A stretch of DNA of 64,000 nucleotides from Bacillus sp. REN16 (lineage in GTDB: Bacteria > Bacillota > Bacilli > Bacillales > Bacillaceae_L), in NCBI RefSeq assembly GCF_020731355.1, contig NZ_JAJFZK010000001.1, forward strand, positions 62,001-126,000, written 5' to 3'. The notes beneath the pieces were generated by a model, which saw nothing but the letters and a program-made list of their open reading frames with translations, made no database searches and was not told the origin of the DNA. This document shows positions 42,206-52,116 of this stretch, one piece after another. The translations under genes were made by a program, and so were the position numbers. Positions within the stretch are counted from its first letter, which is position 1; each line of letters starts with the position of its first letter.

Positions 42206-43279
42206 TTATTTGGCAGATTGTTTTGAATGAAGATGGAGGCAATATTGTAATAATGTCGTGTATAGTGCATCTTCTTTTTCTGGACTGGTTTCTAAAATAA
42301 CCTTTCTACCTGGCTTTGAATTGGTATCTAAAATCCAGATGGCACCGTCATTTGTAAGACCTAAGTCAACTCCTATTTCAAACAAAGGTTCAAAGTGTAC
42401 TTCTAGCGTATCTGGCAGTCTACTAATAATTGTATGAATGTTATCCGAAAGTAATTGCTTTTGAGTAAAAGACATATTTTCAGTCCAGCTTTCAAAAGAA
42501 TGAGTTTCACCGCCGCCACCCAGATTTGAAATGAGATGATCCGGCAATCCAAGACGAATCCCACGACCTTGCTCAATCCATTTTCCTTGGCCGTCTTTTT
42601 GAAGTAAAATTCGAATATCAAAAGGACGATTTCCTTCATCATGCAGTGGTAAATATGTTTGTAATAAATACGGTTGACTCGTAATCACGGAGTCAATCCA
42701 CTTTTTTAAATCCGCTCTTGTTGCAAAATGATCCCTTTTAAGAAGATTTGCATCTTTATAGACTGCCTCTACATAATTTTGATGAAGAAAAAGACCGATA
42801 ATCCCTTTTCCCATTGAACCTTTCTCCGGTTTTAAGATGATTTGATGCTTTTTCATTAAGGTTCGCAGGATGGCAGAAGAGGAGAGAGCTTGTTCAGTAG
42901 AAGGGAGATAAGGTGATAATTCCTTATCTTGACGTAAAGTATTGTAAATTTCCCATTTATTTGGAAGACCGTGACCGAGAAAAACATTTGTTGGACGTAG
43001 CTTTAACCAGTTCATGATTGGCTGACTTTTTTTAGAGACCTCATCATTTGAATAGAAGCAGCGGTCATATAAATACAATGGAACATCGAACATGCTTTGT
43101 TCCCACGTATTTGTCGTGTGATTATATTTTTCTCCACGAGCCATTTCAGTGGTTGGTTCAATCGATGTAGGAGTAAATCGGAAAAGCTCTATCCCAAATT
43201 CAGGGGCTAGTTTGGCAAGTTCTGTTGCGTAAGCTAGTTCCTGGTTCGGATAAAGAGTAATAAAACCCAGTGAAATCAT
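42206..43279 (-). CDS. Third tandem YheC/YheD family ATP-grasp protein
   Basis: 357 residues with GGAGAGG upstream of the ATG. It lacks the N-terminal beta domain of its neighbours and begins directly with the family domain (ISLGFITLYPNQELAYATEL). ATP-grasp motifs are LKPEKGSMGKGIIGLF (~151), LQTYLPLHDEGNRPFDIRIL (~206) and IWILDTNSKPGRKV (~325; Asp replaces the usual Glu of E-N-S-K-P). B. subtilis has only two such genes at this locus. Confidence 0.86.
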   Translation of the reverse strand: MISLGFITLYPNQELAYATELAKLAPEFGIELFRFTPTSIEPTTEMARGEKYNHTTNTWEQSMFDVPLYLYDRCFYSNDEVSKKSQPIMNWLKLRPTNVFLGHGLPNKWEIYNTLRQDKELSPYLPSTEQALSSSAILRTLMKKHQIILKPEKGSMGKGIIGLFLHQNYVEAVYKDANLLKRDHFATRADLKKWIDSVITSQPYLLQTYLPLHDEGNRPFDIRILLQKDGQGKWIEQGRGIRLGLPDHLISNLGGGGETHSFESWTENMSFTQKQLLSDNIHTIISRLPDTLEVHFEPLFEIGVDLGLTNDGAIWILDTNSKPGRKVILETSPEKEDALYTTLLQYCLHLHSKQSAK

Positions 43280-43309
43280 AAGACCCTCTCCTTTCTTATT
43301 AATAATTTA

Positions 43310-44668
43310 TTAATCTAAGTTGGATAGATAGACACAATGGTGTAAAATCGCTTTTGCACTAGGACGGATTTTAGTTGATAATTGATATTGCTCCTGGTTT
43401 TTCGATGGTTTTGTATTGACTTCAATAATCGTTGGTTTACCAGTTTCATCGAGCGCTAAGTCGATTCCTAACTCAGCAAAAATTCCTTCAGCCGTCCCAT
43501 CGATAATCTCCGCAACCTCAAGGGCTAACTCTTTTATTAACCTTTTTATATGAGGAATTTGTTTTGAATCAAAGTTGTCAAACAGGACATTATTGACCTT
43601 TTGAATTTCTCCGCCTCTTGCAAGGTTTGAAACAAATTGATCCTTTGACGAAACTCGAGCAATAGCCGAGGTTAGCTGCCATTTTTCACTCAATTGCTTT
43701 TGACAAAGCACGCGAAAATCAAGTGGTTTTTCTTTATATTGGAGAAGGGAAATACATTGTTGAACAATAAAAGTATGTTGCTTCAATCTTGAAAATAAGG
43801 ATTGAAATAAGGATGCAAAGCTTTGATGGACAGTCTCAATGTCACCTGAGAAAGTTGTATAATCCAATAAATATTGATCCTTATCCGATTTATGGATACG
43901 AAAAATATTCCTTCCTTGACTACCGTGGACCGGTTTTACAAAAACGCATTCATATTTCTCGAGCATTTTAAAGAGAACTTCTTTACTCGTTAACAGCTCG
44001 GTATCAGGAAGATAGGAATGGAGATGCTCCTGCTCGTTGAGGATTTCATGTACTTCCCATTTATTTAGAAAATGATCATTAAAATAGGGAATATTGTTCA
44101 TTTCCAATTCATCTGTAAAATCGAGAAACCTTCTGGATTGTTCGCGTTTGCGTGAGTGAATTCGATTATGGACCACCTGAGGGTACGGTACAATCGACTT
44201 TTTCCAGGTTCCATCAACATAGGTGTAACCACTATTGATATAAAATGTATTTAATGAAAATACATAAAAAAATACCCCGATTTCGTTTGCATACAACGAT
44301 AATTCCTCGCAAAATTCCTTGATTGAACCAAGTGATACTTGATTGTTTTTATCGCTTACCTCTGTTAATAGTCCGACAACTGGACCGATTTCAAGTATCT
44401 GATTTGACCTCTTGAATAGAGTAATTGGAAAATTCTCAGCAGGAAGCTGTAATTCCTGCAATATCAAGTCATTACACTGAATCACAGGCTCGCTCTCATT
44501 TATAGATACGATTTCAACGATGACACTATTCCTGCTGCATGATAATTCAATTTTCTGTTGGTTTTGCAGGCCAAGCTCCTTGAAGATCATGTCACTCATT
44601 TTTATTTGTAAAGAGGAATCCTGCTTGTTTGAAACAGGTATCACCTCAATTAGAATTTTTTCCGTCAC
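43310..44668 (-). CDS. Fourth tandem YheC/YheD family ATP-grasp protein
   Basis: 452 residues; GTG start, with only GGGG as ribosome binding site. It has the full architecture: N-terminal beta-rich domain (~1-95), GPVVGLLTEVSDKNN, VKPVHGSQGRNIFRI (~243), VQQCISLLQYKEKPLDFRVL (~300) and PTIIEVNTKPSKNQE (~412). First gene of a five-gene run on the minus strand (this gene, the 357-residue paralogue, yheC, yheD, yheE) with spacings of 30, 13, -4 and 12 nt, so it is probably one operon expressed in sporulation. Confidence 0.86.
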   Translation of the reverse strand: MTEKILIEVIPVSNKQDSSLQIKMSDMIFKELGLQNQQKIELSCSRNSVIVEIVSINESEPVIQCNDLILQELQLPAENFPITLFKRSNQILEIGPVVGLLTEVSDKNNQVSLGSIKEFCEELSLYANEIGVFFYVFSLNTFYINSGYTYVDGTWKKSIVPYPQVVHNRIHSRKREQSRRFLDFTDELEMNNIPYFNDHFLNKWEVHEILNEQEHLHSYLPDTELLTSKEVLFKMLEKYECVFVKPVHGSQGRNIFRIHKSDKDQYLLDYTTFSGDIETVHQSFASLFQSLFSRLKQHTFIVQQCISLLQYKEKPLDFRVLCQKQLSEKWQLTSAIARVSSKDQFVSNLARGGEIQKVNNVLFDNFDSKQIPHIKRLIKELALEVAEIIDGTAEGIFAELGIDLALDETGKPTIIEVNTKPSKNQEQYQLSTKIRPSAKAILHHCVYLSNLD

Positions 44669-44839
44669 CTTGATAACCCCATTTGCGAAAACTGACGTTT
44701 AAACACTATAATTGATTAGGTGGTACTCAATTTGGAAATTCGATTCAGTTATAAAATTAGGCGAATGTCTTGTAACGTATCGTATGAAAAAATAGGTGAA
44801 ACTGTTACTTAATAAAGTTCAATTTTAAAGGGTGATTGT

Positions 44840-45973
44840 ATGAATGTATTTTTAATGATCGTATTTATGATGGTGGTTGGAGCCCTCATTGGAGGAGTAA
44901 CGAATCATCTCGCAATTAAAATGCTTTTTCGTCCATATAAAGCGATCTATATTGGTGGAAAGCGACTTCCATTTACTCCTGGGTTAATCCCGAGACGAAG
45001 AGATGAGCTGGCATATCAAATGGGAAGAACCGTAGTAGAACATCTTTTAACACCTGAAAGTCTAAAGAATAAGCTTAAGGACGAAAAATTTGTCAGTACA
45101 ATCGAAGACTGGGCAAAGGAAGAGACAGCTAAACTACTTGAGACTGAAAAAAATCTCAATGAACTTGCTGAATATATAGGAATACATAATCTTAATGAAG
45201 TGGCAGAGGAAAAACTGATTAACTTGATTGAAAAGAAATATGTAAATCTTTTAAATGAGTTCGGAACGAAGGAAATTGGACATGTCCTTCCCGAGGGACT
45301 TCTGTCGCAAATAGAAATGAAGATTCCTGAAGCAGCAGAATTTATTACAGAAAAAGGCGTGGAGTATTTCGAAAGTGAGGAAGGAAAACTCCGACTAAAG
45401 AGAATGATCGACGATTTTCTATCAACCAGAGGAATGCTTGGGAATATGGTGCAAATGTTCTTAGGGAACACAAGCTTAATTGATAAAATTCAGCCGGAAA
45501 TCGTTAAGTTCTTAAGAAACCCAGGAACAAAGGAGCTTTTACATTCTTTAATTGAAAAAGAGTGGATGAAGGTAAAAGCTTGGGAAGTTAATAAAGTTGT
45601 CGAGCAGGTAGGTTCAGATAAAATTCTTTCCTTCGCGAAAGAACAGACTTTACACATCTTCCCTGTTAAGAAGTATCTTGCAACTCCTGCGAATGTGGTA
45701 TTACAACCATACAAAGAACGAATAATTGAAGATTTTGTCCCTAAAGGAATTGAAGTGGCAGGCTTTTTTTTAGCAAACCGCATTGATAAAATGATGAAGA
45801 GCCTGAAGTTAGAGGAAATAGTGAGGGATCAGGTTGGAACGTTTTCAGTGGAGCGCTTGGAGGAAATGGTGTTAGGCATCTCAAAACGTGAATTCAAGAT
45901 GATTACCTATCTAGGGGCATTGCTGGGTGGAATCATCGGTATTTTCCAAGGGATTATTGCACAGTTTTTCTAA
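44840..45973 (+). CDS. yheB: DUF445/UPF0754 membrane protein YheB
   Basis: 377 residues; AAGGGTGATTGT precedes the ATG. It has an N-terminal helix ([25 protein letters not shown]), a long soluble helical middle and a C-terminal helix ([20 protein letters not shown]). The family motif [23 protein letters not shown] is intact. Membrane-anchored, function unknown. It is divergent from the ATP-grasp run and upstream of yheA, as in B. subtilis. Confidence 0.92.
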   Translation: MNVFLMIVFMMVVGALIGGVTNHLAIKMLFRPYKAIYIGGKRLPFTPGLIPRRRDELAYQMGRTVVEHLLTPESLKNKLKDEKFVSTIEDWAKEETAKLLETEKNLNELAEYIGIHNLNEVAEEKLINLIEKKYVNLLNEFGTKEIGHVLPEGLLSQIEMKIPEAAEFITEKGVEYFESEEGKLRLKRMIDDFLSTRGMLGNMVQMFLGNTSLIDKIQPEIVKFLRNPGTKELLHSLIEKEWMKVKAWEVNKVVEQVGSDKILSFAKEQTLHIFPVKKYLATPANVVLQPYKERIIEDFVPKGIEVAGFFLANRIDKMMKSLKLEEIVRDQVGTFSVERLEEMVLGISKREFKMITYLGALLGGIIGIFQGIIAQFF

Positions 45974-46060
45974 TTGGGATGAATTCTGTGGAAATCTTTG
46001 GTATAGTGGAAAAGAACCATTTTTCCCTCGTAATAAATCTGGAAAAGGAGGTCGGTAAAA

Positions 46061-46417
46061 ATGGGAGTAAATTTATATGATGTTGCATATGGAGTTGAAA
46101 AAGCGATTCGTGAGAGCGATGAGTTTAAACAACTAAAGCAATTATACGATCAAGTCAACAATGACGAAGGTGCAAAGAAATTATTTGAAGCTTTTAGAAA
46201 CGTACAATTATCCCTTCAGCAGAAACAAATGATGGGTGAAGATATTTCACAAGAAGAAGTTGAGCAAGCTCAAAAGCAAGTAGCTCTTGTACAACAACAT
46301 GATACAATCGCAAAGCTTATGGAAGCTGAACAGCGCATGAGTGTTGTCATCGGAGAACTAAACCAAATCATGCTTAAGCCACTTGAAGAACTTTATGGCA
46401 GCATGGACCAACAATAA
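46061..46417 (+). CDS. yheA: YheA/YmcA/YlbF family protein
   Basis: 118 residues with AAAAGGAGGTCGG upstream. It is all-helical with the family sequence (YDVAYGVEKAIRESDEFKQL, KKLFEAFRNVQLSLQQKQ, QVALVQQHDTIAKLMEAEQR). It is a paralogue of YlbF and YmcA, which form a complex that guides RNase Y, but YheA itself is not shown to do so. It follows yheB. Confidence 0.9.
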   Translation: MGVNLYDVAYGVEKAIRESDEFKQLKQLYDQVNNDEGAKKLFEAFRNVQLSLQQKQMMGEDISQEEVEQAQKQVALVQQHDTIAKLMEAEQRMSVVIGELNQIMLKPLEELYGSMDQQ

Positions 46418-46426
46418 GGATTGGAT

Positions 46427-46461
46427 GAACCCTACGCGAAATTGGCGAGGGTTCTTTTTTT
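46427..46461 (+). terminator. Terminator of yheA
   Basis: GAACCCT-GC pairs with GC-AGGGTTC, followed by eight T. Confidence 0.85.
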
Positions 46462-46556
46462 CGTTCATTCATGTAGAAACCAAATGTTCTAATCAGTTTC
46501 ATTTTTTCATAACCATATATATAGGGACAGCAACAGCGAGAAGGAGGGCCTGCCTT

Positions 46557-47420
46557 ATGTATAGGTTACTAGCAATTAATGTCGATGGAACATTACTGCG
46601 TCCAAATGGTCGGCTTCAAAGTGGAACGAAGGAAGCCATTGATTATGTCCGTGCAAAGGAAGTGTATGTGACTCTTGTAACAAGGCGTCACTTCGCATCG
46701 ACGAAAAAAATAGCAAAAGCGTTAAAGCTAGACTCATTGCTAATTACACATAATGGGGGATTCATCGGTGACGATCTAGATAATCCTCTTTATGTAAAAC
46801 GAATTTCTGAAGAGAAAACATTTAACATTGTTCAGGTATTGGAAAACTTTAAGTGCAGCATTCGCCTTCAGCATGAGAAGTTTTCAATCGGTAATCGGAT
46901 GAGGTTCCCTGGAAACCTTATCGCAAAAGCGATGTTTGGATCAGGCGATCCACTCTTTTATCCAATGCAGTTCGTCGATTCACTTGGTGACCATTTAACA
47001 GACAATCCAGTGGCACCGCCTAAAATTGAGGTCTATTCACAAAGTGAAGATGAATTGGGGACGATCAAAGAAACGATCAATGAGCACTTCCAGGATATCC
47101 AAGTTGATTTAACTGAACCACATAAGCTAGAAATCACACCATTAGGAGTTTCTAAGCTTAATGGGTTAAAAACTTTAGCTAATCACTTAAATATCCCATT
47201 GCACGAAACAGTAGTAATCGGTGATTCATCGGATGATACTGAAATGATTCAAACTGCTGGGTTAGGGGTGGCAATGTGGAATGCGCCGAAGGAAGTCAAA
47301 TTTGCAGCCGACTGGGTGACCCGTTCCAACAATATGAATGGCGTCTCTTATATGATCAAAGAGCATTTCCGAAAGCAGCAAAGAATTGATTTCTTAAAGC
47401 AAATTAAAATTGAAAAATAA
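46557..47420 (+). CDS. yhaX: HAD-superfamily protein YhaX, nucleophile replaced by Asn
   Basis: ATG 46557 is chosen (AAGGAGG 8 nt upstream); 287 residues. The Cof-type fold is clear, with motif IV VVIGDSSDDTEMI near 213 and the Lys region SKLNGLKTL near 191. Motif I, however, reads LAINVDGTLL: the position of the catalytic Asp nucleophile (DxDGT) is Asn (AAT at 46578). Motif II has VTRR. The protein may bind phosphorylated ligands without hydrolysing them. In B. subtilis yhaX is a mother-cell sporulation gene next to hemZ, as here. Confidence 0.87.
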   Translation: MYRLLAINVDGTLLRPNGRLQSGTKEAIDYVRAKEVYVTLVTRRHFASTKKIAKALKLDSLLITHNGGFIGDDLDNPLYVKRISEEKTFNIVQVLENFKCSIRLQHEKFSIGNRMRFPGNLIAKAMFGSGDPLFYPMQFVDSLGDHLTDNPVAPPKIEVYSQSEDELGTIKETINEHFQDIQVDLTEPHKLEITPLGVSKLNGLKTLANHLNIPLHETVVIGDSSDDTEMIQTAGLGVAMWNAPKEVKFAADWVTRSNNMNGVSYMIKEHFRKQQRIDFLKQIKIEK

Positions 47421-47433
47421 AGCTGGATACTGC

Positions 47434-47460
47434 CTCCACAAATTGTGGGGGTTCTTTGTT
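47434..47460 (+). terminator. Terminator-like hairpin after yhaX
   Basis: CCTCCACAA / TTGTGGGGG around a minimal loop, followed by TTCTTTGTTT. Confidence 0.6.
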
Positions 47461-47540
47461 TGGAAAACTCTTATATTGATTAAAAAACGTTCATTCTGTA
47501 CACTAATAGGAGCTAATTTTTTGAAAAGGTGAGGCAAATC

Positions 47541-49055
47541 ATGCGTATTTTATTTAAAGGGCCACTGGATGAACGTTTTAATCGACCTCTGCAGCTCATC
47601 ACGAATCTATTTTTCGAGGAAAGTGAAATTTCCCTTACTGAGCTAGAAGATCCCAGGCTTGTAGTAGATTTTCAATATGAATATAACAATCCGATTATTA
47701 CCGCATATGCAAAGCTGACTGATTTGAAGACGGGGAATGTTTACAAAGGAAGCTTTAGCAAGGAGTTTCCGCCGTTTGAAAATGAAAAAGAGCTTTTTAA
47801 AAAGATAAAAAATGCTGTTTCACATGTGTATGTCATTGTAATGCAAGACTATACAGGGTTTATACAGCCGTGGGGAATGCTTACTGGCATCCGCCCGACA
47901 AAGCTTTTACACAAAAAGAATCAAGAGGGAGTATCTCCAGAGGCAGCTCACCAACAATTAAAAGAAGATTATTTAATTACTGATGAAAAACTTGAATTAA
48001 TGCAACAAATTGTCGAACGTCAACTTACAATGGTTCCAGATTTATATCAACTTCAAAATGAAGTGAGTATTTATATTGGAATTCCTTTCTGCCCAACAAA
48101 ATGTGCTTATTGCACATTCCCTGCTTACGCAATTAATGGCAGACAAGGTTCAGTAGATTCCTTCCTTGGGGGCCTTCATTACGAGATGCGCGAGATAGGG
48201 CATTGGCTAAAGGAAAATAATATAAAAATTACCACTGTCTATTACGGTGGGGGGACCCCAACTAGCATTACAGCTGAAGAAATGGATATGTTATATGAAG
48301 AAATGTATCAGTCCTTCCCAGATGTGAAAGATATCCGGGAAATCACCGTAGAAGCGGGAAGACCTGACACGATTACACCTGAAAAACTGGAAGTTTTAAA
48401 AAAGTGGAATATTGACAGAATCAGTATCAATCCACAGTCCTATATTCAGGAAACTTTAAAGGCAATTGGCCGTCATCACACAGTAGAGGAAACAATTGAT
48501 AAATTCCATCTAGCGCGAAACATGGGAATGAACAATATCAATATGGACTTAATCATTGGCCTTCCTGGCGAAGGGGTGGAAGAGTTTAACTATACACTTT
48601 CTGAAACTGAAAAGCTAATGCCGGAGTCATTAACCGTTCATACTCTATCTTTTAAGCGTGCCTCCGAAATGACACGAAACAAGAACAAGTATAAGGTTGC
48701 TGGCCGTGAAGAAATAACCGAAATGATGAACAATGCTTCTACTTGGACGAAAGAACATGGCTATGTACCTTACTATTTATATCGAATGAAGAATATTCTC
48801 GGAAACCTGGAAAATGTAGGTTATTCACTTCCTGGTCAAGAAAGCATCTACAATATTATGATTATGGAAGAAATGCAAACAATCATCGGCCTTGGCTGTG
48901 GGGCAGCTAGTAAATTTGTTGATCCCATAACAGGTAAAATTAATCAGTTTGCAAACCCGAAGGATCCAAAATCCTACAATGATAGTTTTATGGAATATAC
49001 GAATAAAAAAATTGATATTTTAAACGAGCTTTTTGGAGTGGCTAAAGGGGTATAG
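47541..49055 (+). CDS. hemZ: Radical-SAM coproporphyrinogen dehydrogenase-like protein HemZ
   Basis: ATG 47541 is chosen (AAGGTGAGG upstream); 504 residues. An N-terminal ~150-residue domain precedes the radical-SAM core with the cluster motif CPTKCAYCTFPAYA (CxxxCxxC) near residue 185, then YYGGGTPTSIT and the HemW/HemN-like C-terminal region. HemZ is an oxygen-independent HemN homologue of Bacilli; its exact role in haem synthesis is debated because coproporphyrin-dependent haem synthesis does not need HemN. It follows yhaX as in B. subtilis. Confidence 0.93.
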   Translation: MRILFKGPLDERFNRPLQLITNLFFEESEISLTELEDPRLVVDFQYEYNNPIITAYAKLTDLKTGNVYKGSFSKEFPPFENEKELFKKIKNAVSHVYVIVMQDYTGFIQPWGMLTGIRPTKLLHKKNQEGVSPEAAHQQLKEDYLITDEKLELMQQIVERQLTMVPDLYQLQNEVSIYIGIPFCPTKCAYCTFPAYAINGRQGSVDSFLGGLHYEMREIGHWLKENNIKITTVYYGGGTPTSITAEEMDMLYEEMYQSFPDVKDIREITVEAGRPDTITPEKLEVLKKWNIDRISINPQSYIQETLKAIGRHHTVEETIDKFHLARNMGMNNINMDLIIGLPGEGVEEFNYTLSETEKLMPESLTVHTLSFKRASEMTRNKNKYKVAGREEITEMMNNASTWTKEHGYVPYYLYRMKNILGNLENVGYSLPGQESIYNIMIMEEMQTIIGLGCGAASKFVDPITGKINQFANPKDPKSYNDSFMEYTNKKIDILNELFGVAKGV

Positions 49056-49169
49056 ATTCTATACTCCTTCTTTTTAAAATAATAAATAATTTAAAGGATT
49101 TTTCTTTTAAATGTGGAATTATTCAAGTGTTGGACCTCATAAAGATTAACAAACTTCTTTTTTAATAAA

Positions 49170-49184
49170 ATGTAAACGCTTTCC
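49170..49184 (+). promoter_or_regulatory. cre-like (CcpA) site upstream of the acyl-CoA dehydrogenase gene
   Basis: ATGTAAACGCTTTCC fits WTGNAANCGNWNNCW at all but the last position. It is about 95 nt upstream of the start codon in a 223-bp intergenic region that otherwise shows only AT-rich sequence. Confidence 0.65.
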
Positions 49185-49278
49185 AGAATTATAGACTTCA
49201 AGTGCCTACCTAAATATATTTACCCAATATCATACATATATATTTTGAGAGAGAACCCTTAAATTAGGAGGGATAGTG

Positions 49279-50418
49279 ATGACAGCGCGTTATTTACAAA
49301 GTGAACATCATATGTTTCGAGATGCTTTTCGGAAGTTTCTTGATAAAGAAGCCTACCCTTTTTATAACGACTGGGAAAAAGACAGGATGATACCACGTTC
49401 CTTTTGGACAAAAATGGGGGAAAATGGATTTCTCTGCCCGTGGGTCGATGAAGAGTATGGTGGTTTCAACGCTGATTTTGCATATTCAGTGGTCATAAAT
49501 GAAGAGCTTGAACGAGTTGGTGCAAGCATGATTGGTATCGGCCTTCATAGTGACATTGTTGTTCCATATTTGAATGAATATGGTTCAGAAGAACAAAAAC
49601 AAAAATGGCTGCCAAAATGTATCACGGGCGAAATCATTTCAGCGATTGCGATGACAGAGCCGGGGGCTGGTTCTGATTTAGCTGGAATTAAAACAACTGC
49701 TGTAAAAAAGGGTGACCATTATATTGTCAATGGTCAGAAAACCTTTATTACAAATGGCATCCATGCAGATCTGGTCGTTGTTGTATGTAAAACAGATCCG
49801 AAAGCAAAACATAAAGGAATTAGTTTATTAGTAATTGAAAAAGATACACCTGGATTTTCAAGAGGGAGGAAGCTTGATAAGGTAGGGCTTCATGCCCAAG
49901 ATACGGCAGAACTTATTTTTGAAGATGCAATCGTATCTGCTGAAAACCTCATCGGAATCGAAGGCAAGGGCTTTTATTACTTAATGCAGCAGCTTCAGCA
50001 GGAGCGCCTGATTGTTGCAATATCGGCACAAATTGCGGCCGAGACGATGTTAAAGCTGACTATGAAATATGTAAAAGAGCGGGAGGCTTTTGGCAAATCG
50101 ATTAGTAAATTCCAACATATTCAATTTAAACTTGCAGAGATGGCAACAGAAATTGAGATTGGGAGAACATTTTTAGATGATTTAATTGACCAACATATCG
50201 CTGGAAAGGATGTGGTGACAAAGGTTTCAATGGCAAAATGGTGGCTAACCGATTTGGCAAAAAAAGTAGCAGCCGAATGTATGCACCTCCATGGCGGTTA
50301 TGGATATATGGAGGAATACGAGATTGCTAGAAGGTACCGCGACACACCAGTATCGGCAATATATGCAGGAACAAACGAAATTATGAAAACAATAATTGTC
50401 AAAAATCTGGGGCTATAA
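49279..50418 (+). CDS. Acyl-CoA dehydrogenase
   Basis: ATG 49279 is chosen over GTG 49276 because AGGAGGG is then 6 nt upstream; 379 residues. Family motifs are AIAMTEPGAGSDLAGIKTTA near 118, KTFITNGIHADL near 154, ERLIVAISAQIAAE near 237, and the C-terminal YEIARRYRDTPVSAIYAGTNEIMK, in which the Glu of GTNEI is the usual position flanking the active site. FAD-dependent alpha,beta-dehydrogenation of acyl-CoA. First gene of a fatty-acid degradation block with an acyl-CoA ligase 38 nt downstream. Confidence 0.94.
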   Translation: MTARYLQSEHHMFRDAFRKFLDKEAYPFYNDWEKDRMIPRSFWTKMGENGFLCPWVDEEYGGFNADFAYSVVINEELERVGASMIGIGLHSDIVVPYLNEYGSEEQKQKWLPKCITGEIISAIAMTEPGAGSDLAGIKTTAVKKGDHYIVNGQKTFITNGIHADLVVVVCKTDPKAKHKGISLLVIEKDTPGFSRGRKLDKVGLHAQDTAELIFEDAIVSAENLIGIEGKGFYYLMQQLQQERLIVAISAQIAAETMLKLTMKYVKEREAFGKSISKFQHIQFKLAEMATEIEIGRTFLDDLIDQHIAGKDVVTKVSMAKWWLTDLAKKVAAECMHLHGGYGYMEEYEIARRYRDTPVSAIYAGTNEIMKTIIVKNLGL

Positions 50419-50456
50419 GATTAAACAATATAAAATTTGAAGTGGAGGAATCAATT

Positions 50457-52076
50457 ATGATGAATATTCCATTGCTAGTTTCTTCAATGCTCGAACGCGC
50501 GGAAAGGTATTTTCCAAAGAAAACAGTTGTTTCGAGAACTTCATCTGGAATGGTAACCCATACTTATAAGGAAATCGGTGAGCGAACAAGAAAATTATCA
50601 AGTGCCTTAGAAAAAATAGGCGTGAACAAAGGAGACCGTGTTGGAACGCTAGCTTGGAATCATCATCGCCATCTTGAAGCTTATTTTGCCATACCTGGAA
50701 TTGGTGCAGTCTTGCATACAATTAATATTCGCCTTTCACCAGCGCATATTATCTACATTATCAATCATGCTGAAGATCAGGTTTTACTATTTGACGAGGA
50801 CCTGCTTCCACTATTGGAGAAAGTAAAGGACCAACTTAAAACAGTTAAAGCTTATGTTCTCATGACCGATAAAGATGAATTACCTGAATCAAACTTAGAA
50901 CCTCTTTATCATTATGAAAAAATGATAAATGAAGGAAATCCTGCATTTGAATTTAGAAAGGATTTAGATGAAAACGATCCGGTCGGAATGTGTTACACAT
51001 CCGCAACTACAGGAAATCCGAAAGGGGTAATCTATTCTAACCGTGGCGTTGTGTTGCATAGTATGGCGCTTGGTCTTACCGATAGCGCTGGGTTATCGGA
51101 AAGCGATATTGCCATGCCGGTTGTTCCAATGTTTCATGTAAATGCATGGGGAATACCGTTTGCCGCGGTGTGGTTTGGTACAACACTTGTTATGCCAGGA
51201 CCTTATTTTACTCCAAAGATATTAGCTGAGTTAATCGATTCTGAGAAGGTAACAACAACTGCAGGAGTACCCACAATCTGGCTGGGACTTCTTAATGAAT
51301 TAGAGCAAGGAAATTACGATACAAGCAGTTTAACCCGTATCTTATGTGGTGGATCAGCAGCACCAAAAGGGCTTATTAAAGCCTTTGAATCAAAATACAA
51401 AATCCCATTTATCCATGCATATGGGATGACAGAAACAACCCCGCTGGTTGTTTTATCCCGACTAAAAAGCTACCAGAGTGATCTTTCAGATGAAGAAAAA
51501 TTAGAGATTCGCGCAAAACAAGGGTCTCTCGTGCCTTTAGTCGAGATGAAGGTCGTTGGGGCAAATGGGGAGGTTGCCAATGATGGCAAAGAAATGGGAG
51601 AGCTCTTGTTAAGAGGAAATTGGATTGCTGATGAGTATTATAAGGATGAGCGTACAAATGAGGGATTCCGTGATGGATGGCTTCATACCGGAGATGTTGT
51701 CACAGTTGATGAAGAAGGTGTTGTGAAGATTGTTGACAGAACGAAAGACATGATCAAGAGTGGCGGGGAATGGATTTCCTCAGTTGATATTGAAAATGCA
51801 CTCATGGCCCATGAAGCTGTATTTGAAGCAGCCGTTATCGCAGTACCACATGAAAGATGGCAGGAACGTCCGGTGGCATGTGTTGTGTTAAAGGATGCGG
51901 CAAAGGGGAAAACCACAAAAGAAGAGCTATACGAGTTTCTAAAGCCACAATTCGCAAAATGGTGGTTACCAGATGATATCATCTTTATGGATGAAATTCC
52001 AAAAACATCAGTAGGCAAGTTTTTAAAGAGAGCATTAAGAGATCAATTGCAGAACCATCTGTCACAGGTAAAATAA
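50457..52076 (+). CDS. Fatty-acid (long/medium-chain) acyl-CoA synthetase
   Basis: ATG 50457 is chosen (GGAGG 7-8 nt upstream); 539 residues. The adenylate-forming motifs are present: YTSATTGNPKGVIYSNR near 178, HAYGMTETTPLVVLS near 320, DGWLHTGDVVTVDEEG near 408 and KTSVGKFLKRALRD near the C-terminus (catalytic Lys). It activates a fatty acid with ATP and CoA for the dehydrogenase encoded upstream. A strong terminator follows. Confidence 0.94.
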   Translation: MMNIPLLVSSMLERAERYFPKKTVVSRTSSGMVTHTYKEIGERTRKLSSALEKIGVNKGDRVGTLAWNHHRHLEAYFAIPGIGAVLHTINIRLSPAHIIYIINHAEDQVLLFDEDLLPLLEKVKDQLKTVKAYVLMTDKDELPESNLEPLYHYEKMINEGNPAFEFRKDLDENDPVGMCYTSATTGNPKGVIYSNRGVVLHSMALGLTDSAGLSESDIAMPVVPMFHVNAWGIPFAAVWFGTTLVMPGPYFTPKILAELIDSEKVTTTAGVPTIWLGLLNELEQGNYDTSSLTRILCGGSAAPKGLIKAFESKYKIPFIHAYGMTETTPLVVLSRLKSYQSDLSDEEKLEIRAKQGSLVPLVEMKVVGANGEVANDGKEMGELLLRGNWIADEYYKDERTNEGFRDGWLHTGDVVTVDEEGVVKIVDRTKDMIKSGGEWISSVDIENALMAHEAVFEAAVIAVPHERWQERPVACVVLKDAAKGKTTKEELYEFLKPQFAKWWLPDDIIFMDEIPKTSVGKFLKRALRDQLQNHLSQVK

Positions 52077-52083
52077 ATTTGCT

Positions 52084-52116
52084 AAACCATCCAAGCGATT
52101 TTGGATGGTTTAATTT
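52084..52116 (+). terminator. Terminator of the acyl-CoA synthetase gene
   Basis: AAACCATCCA / TGGATGGTTT with an 8-nt loop, then AATTTTT. Confidence 0.85.
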
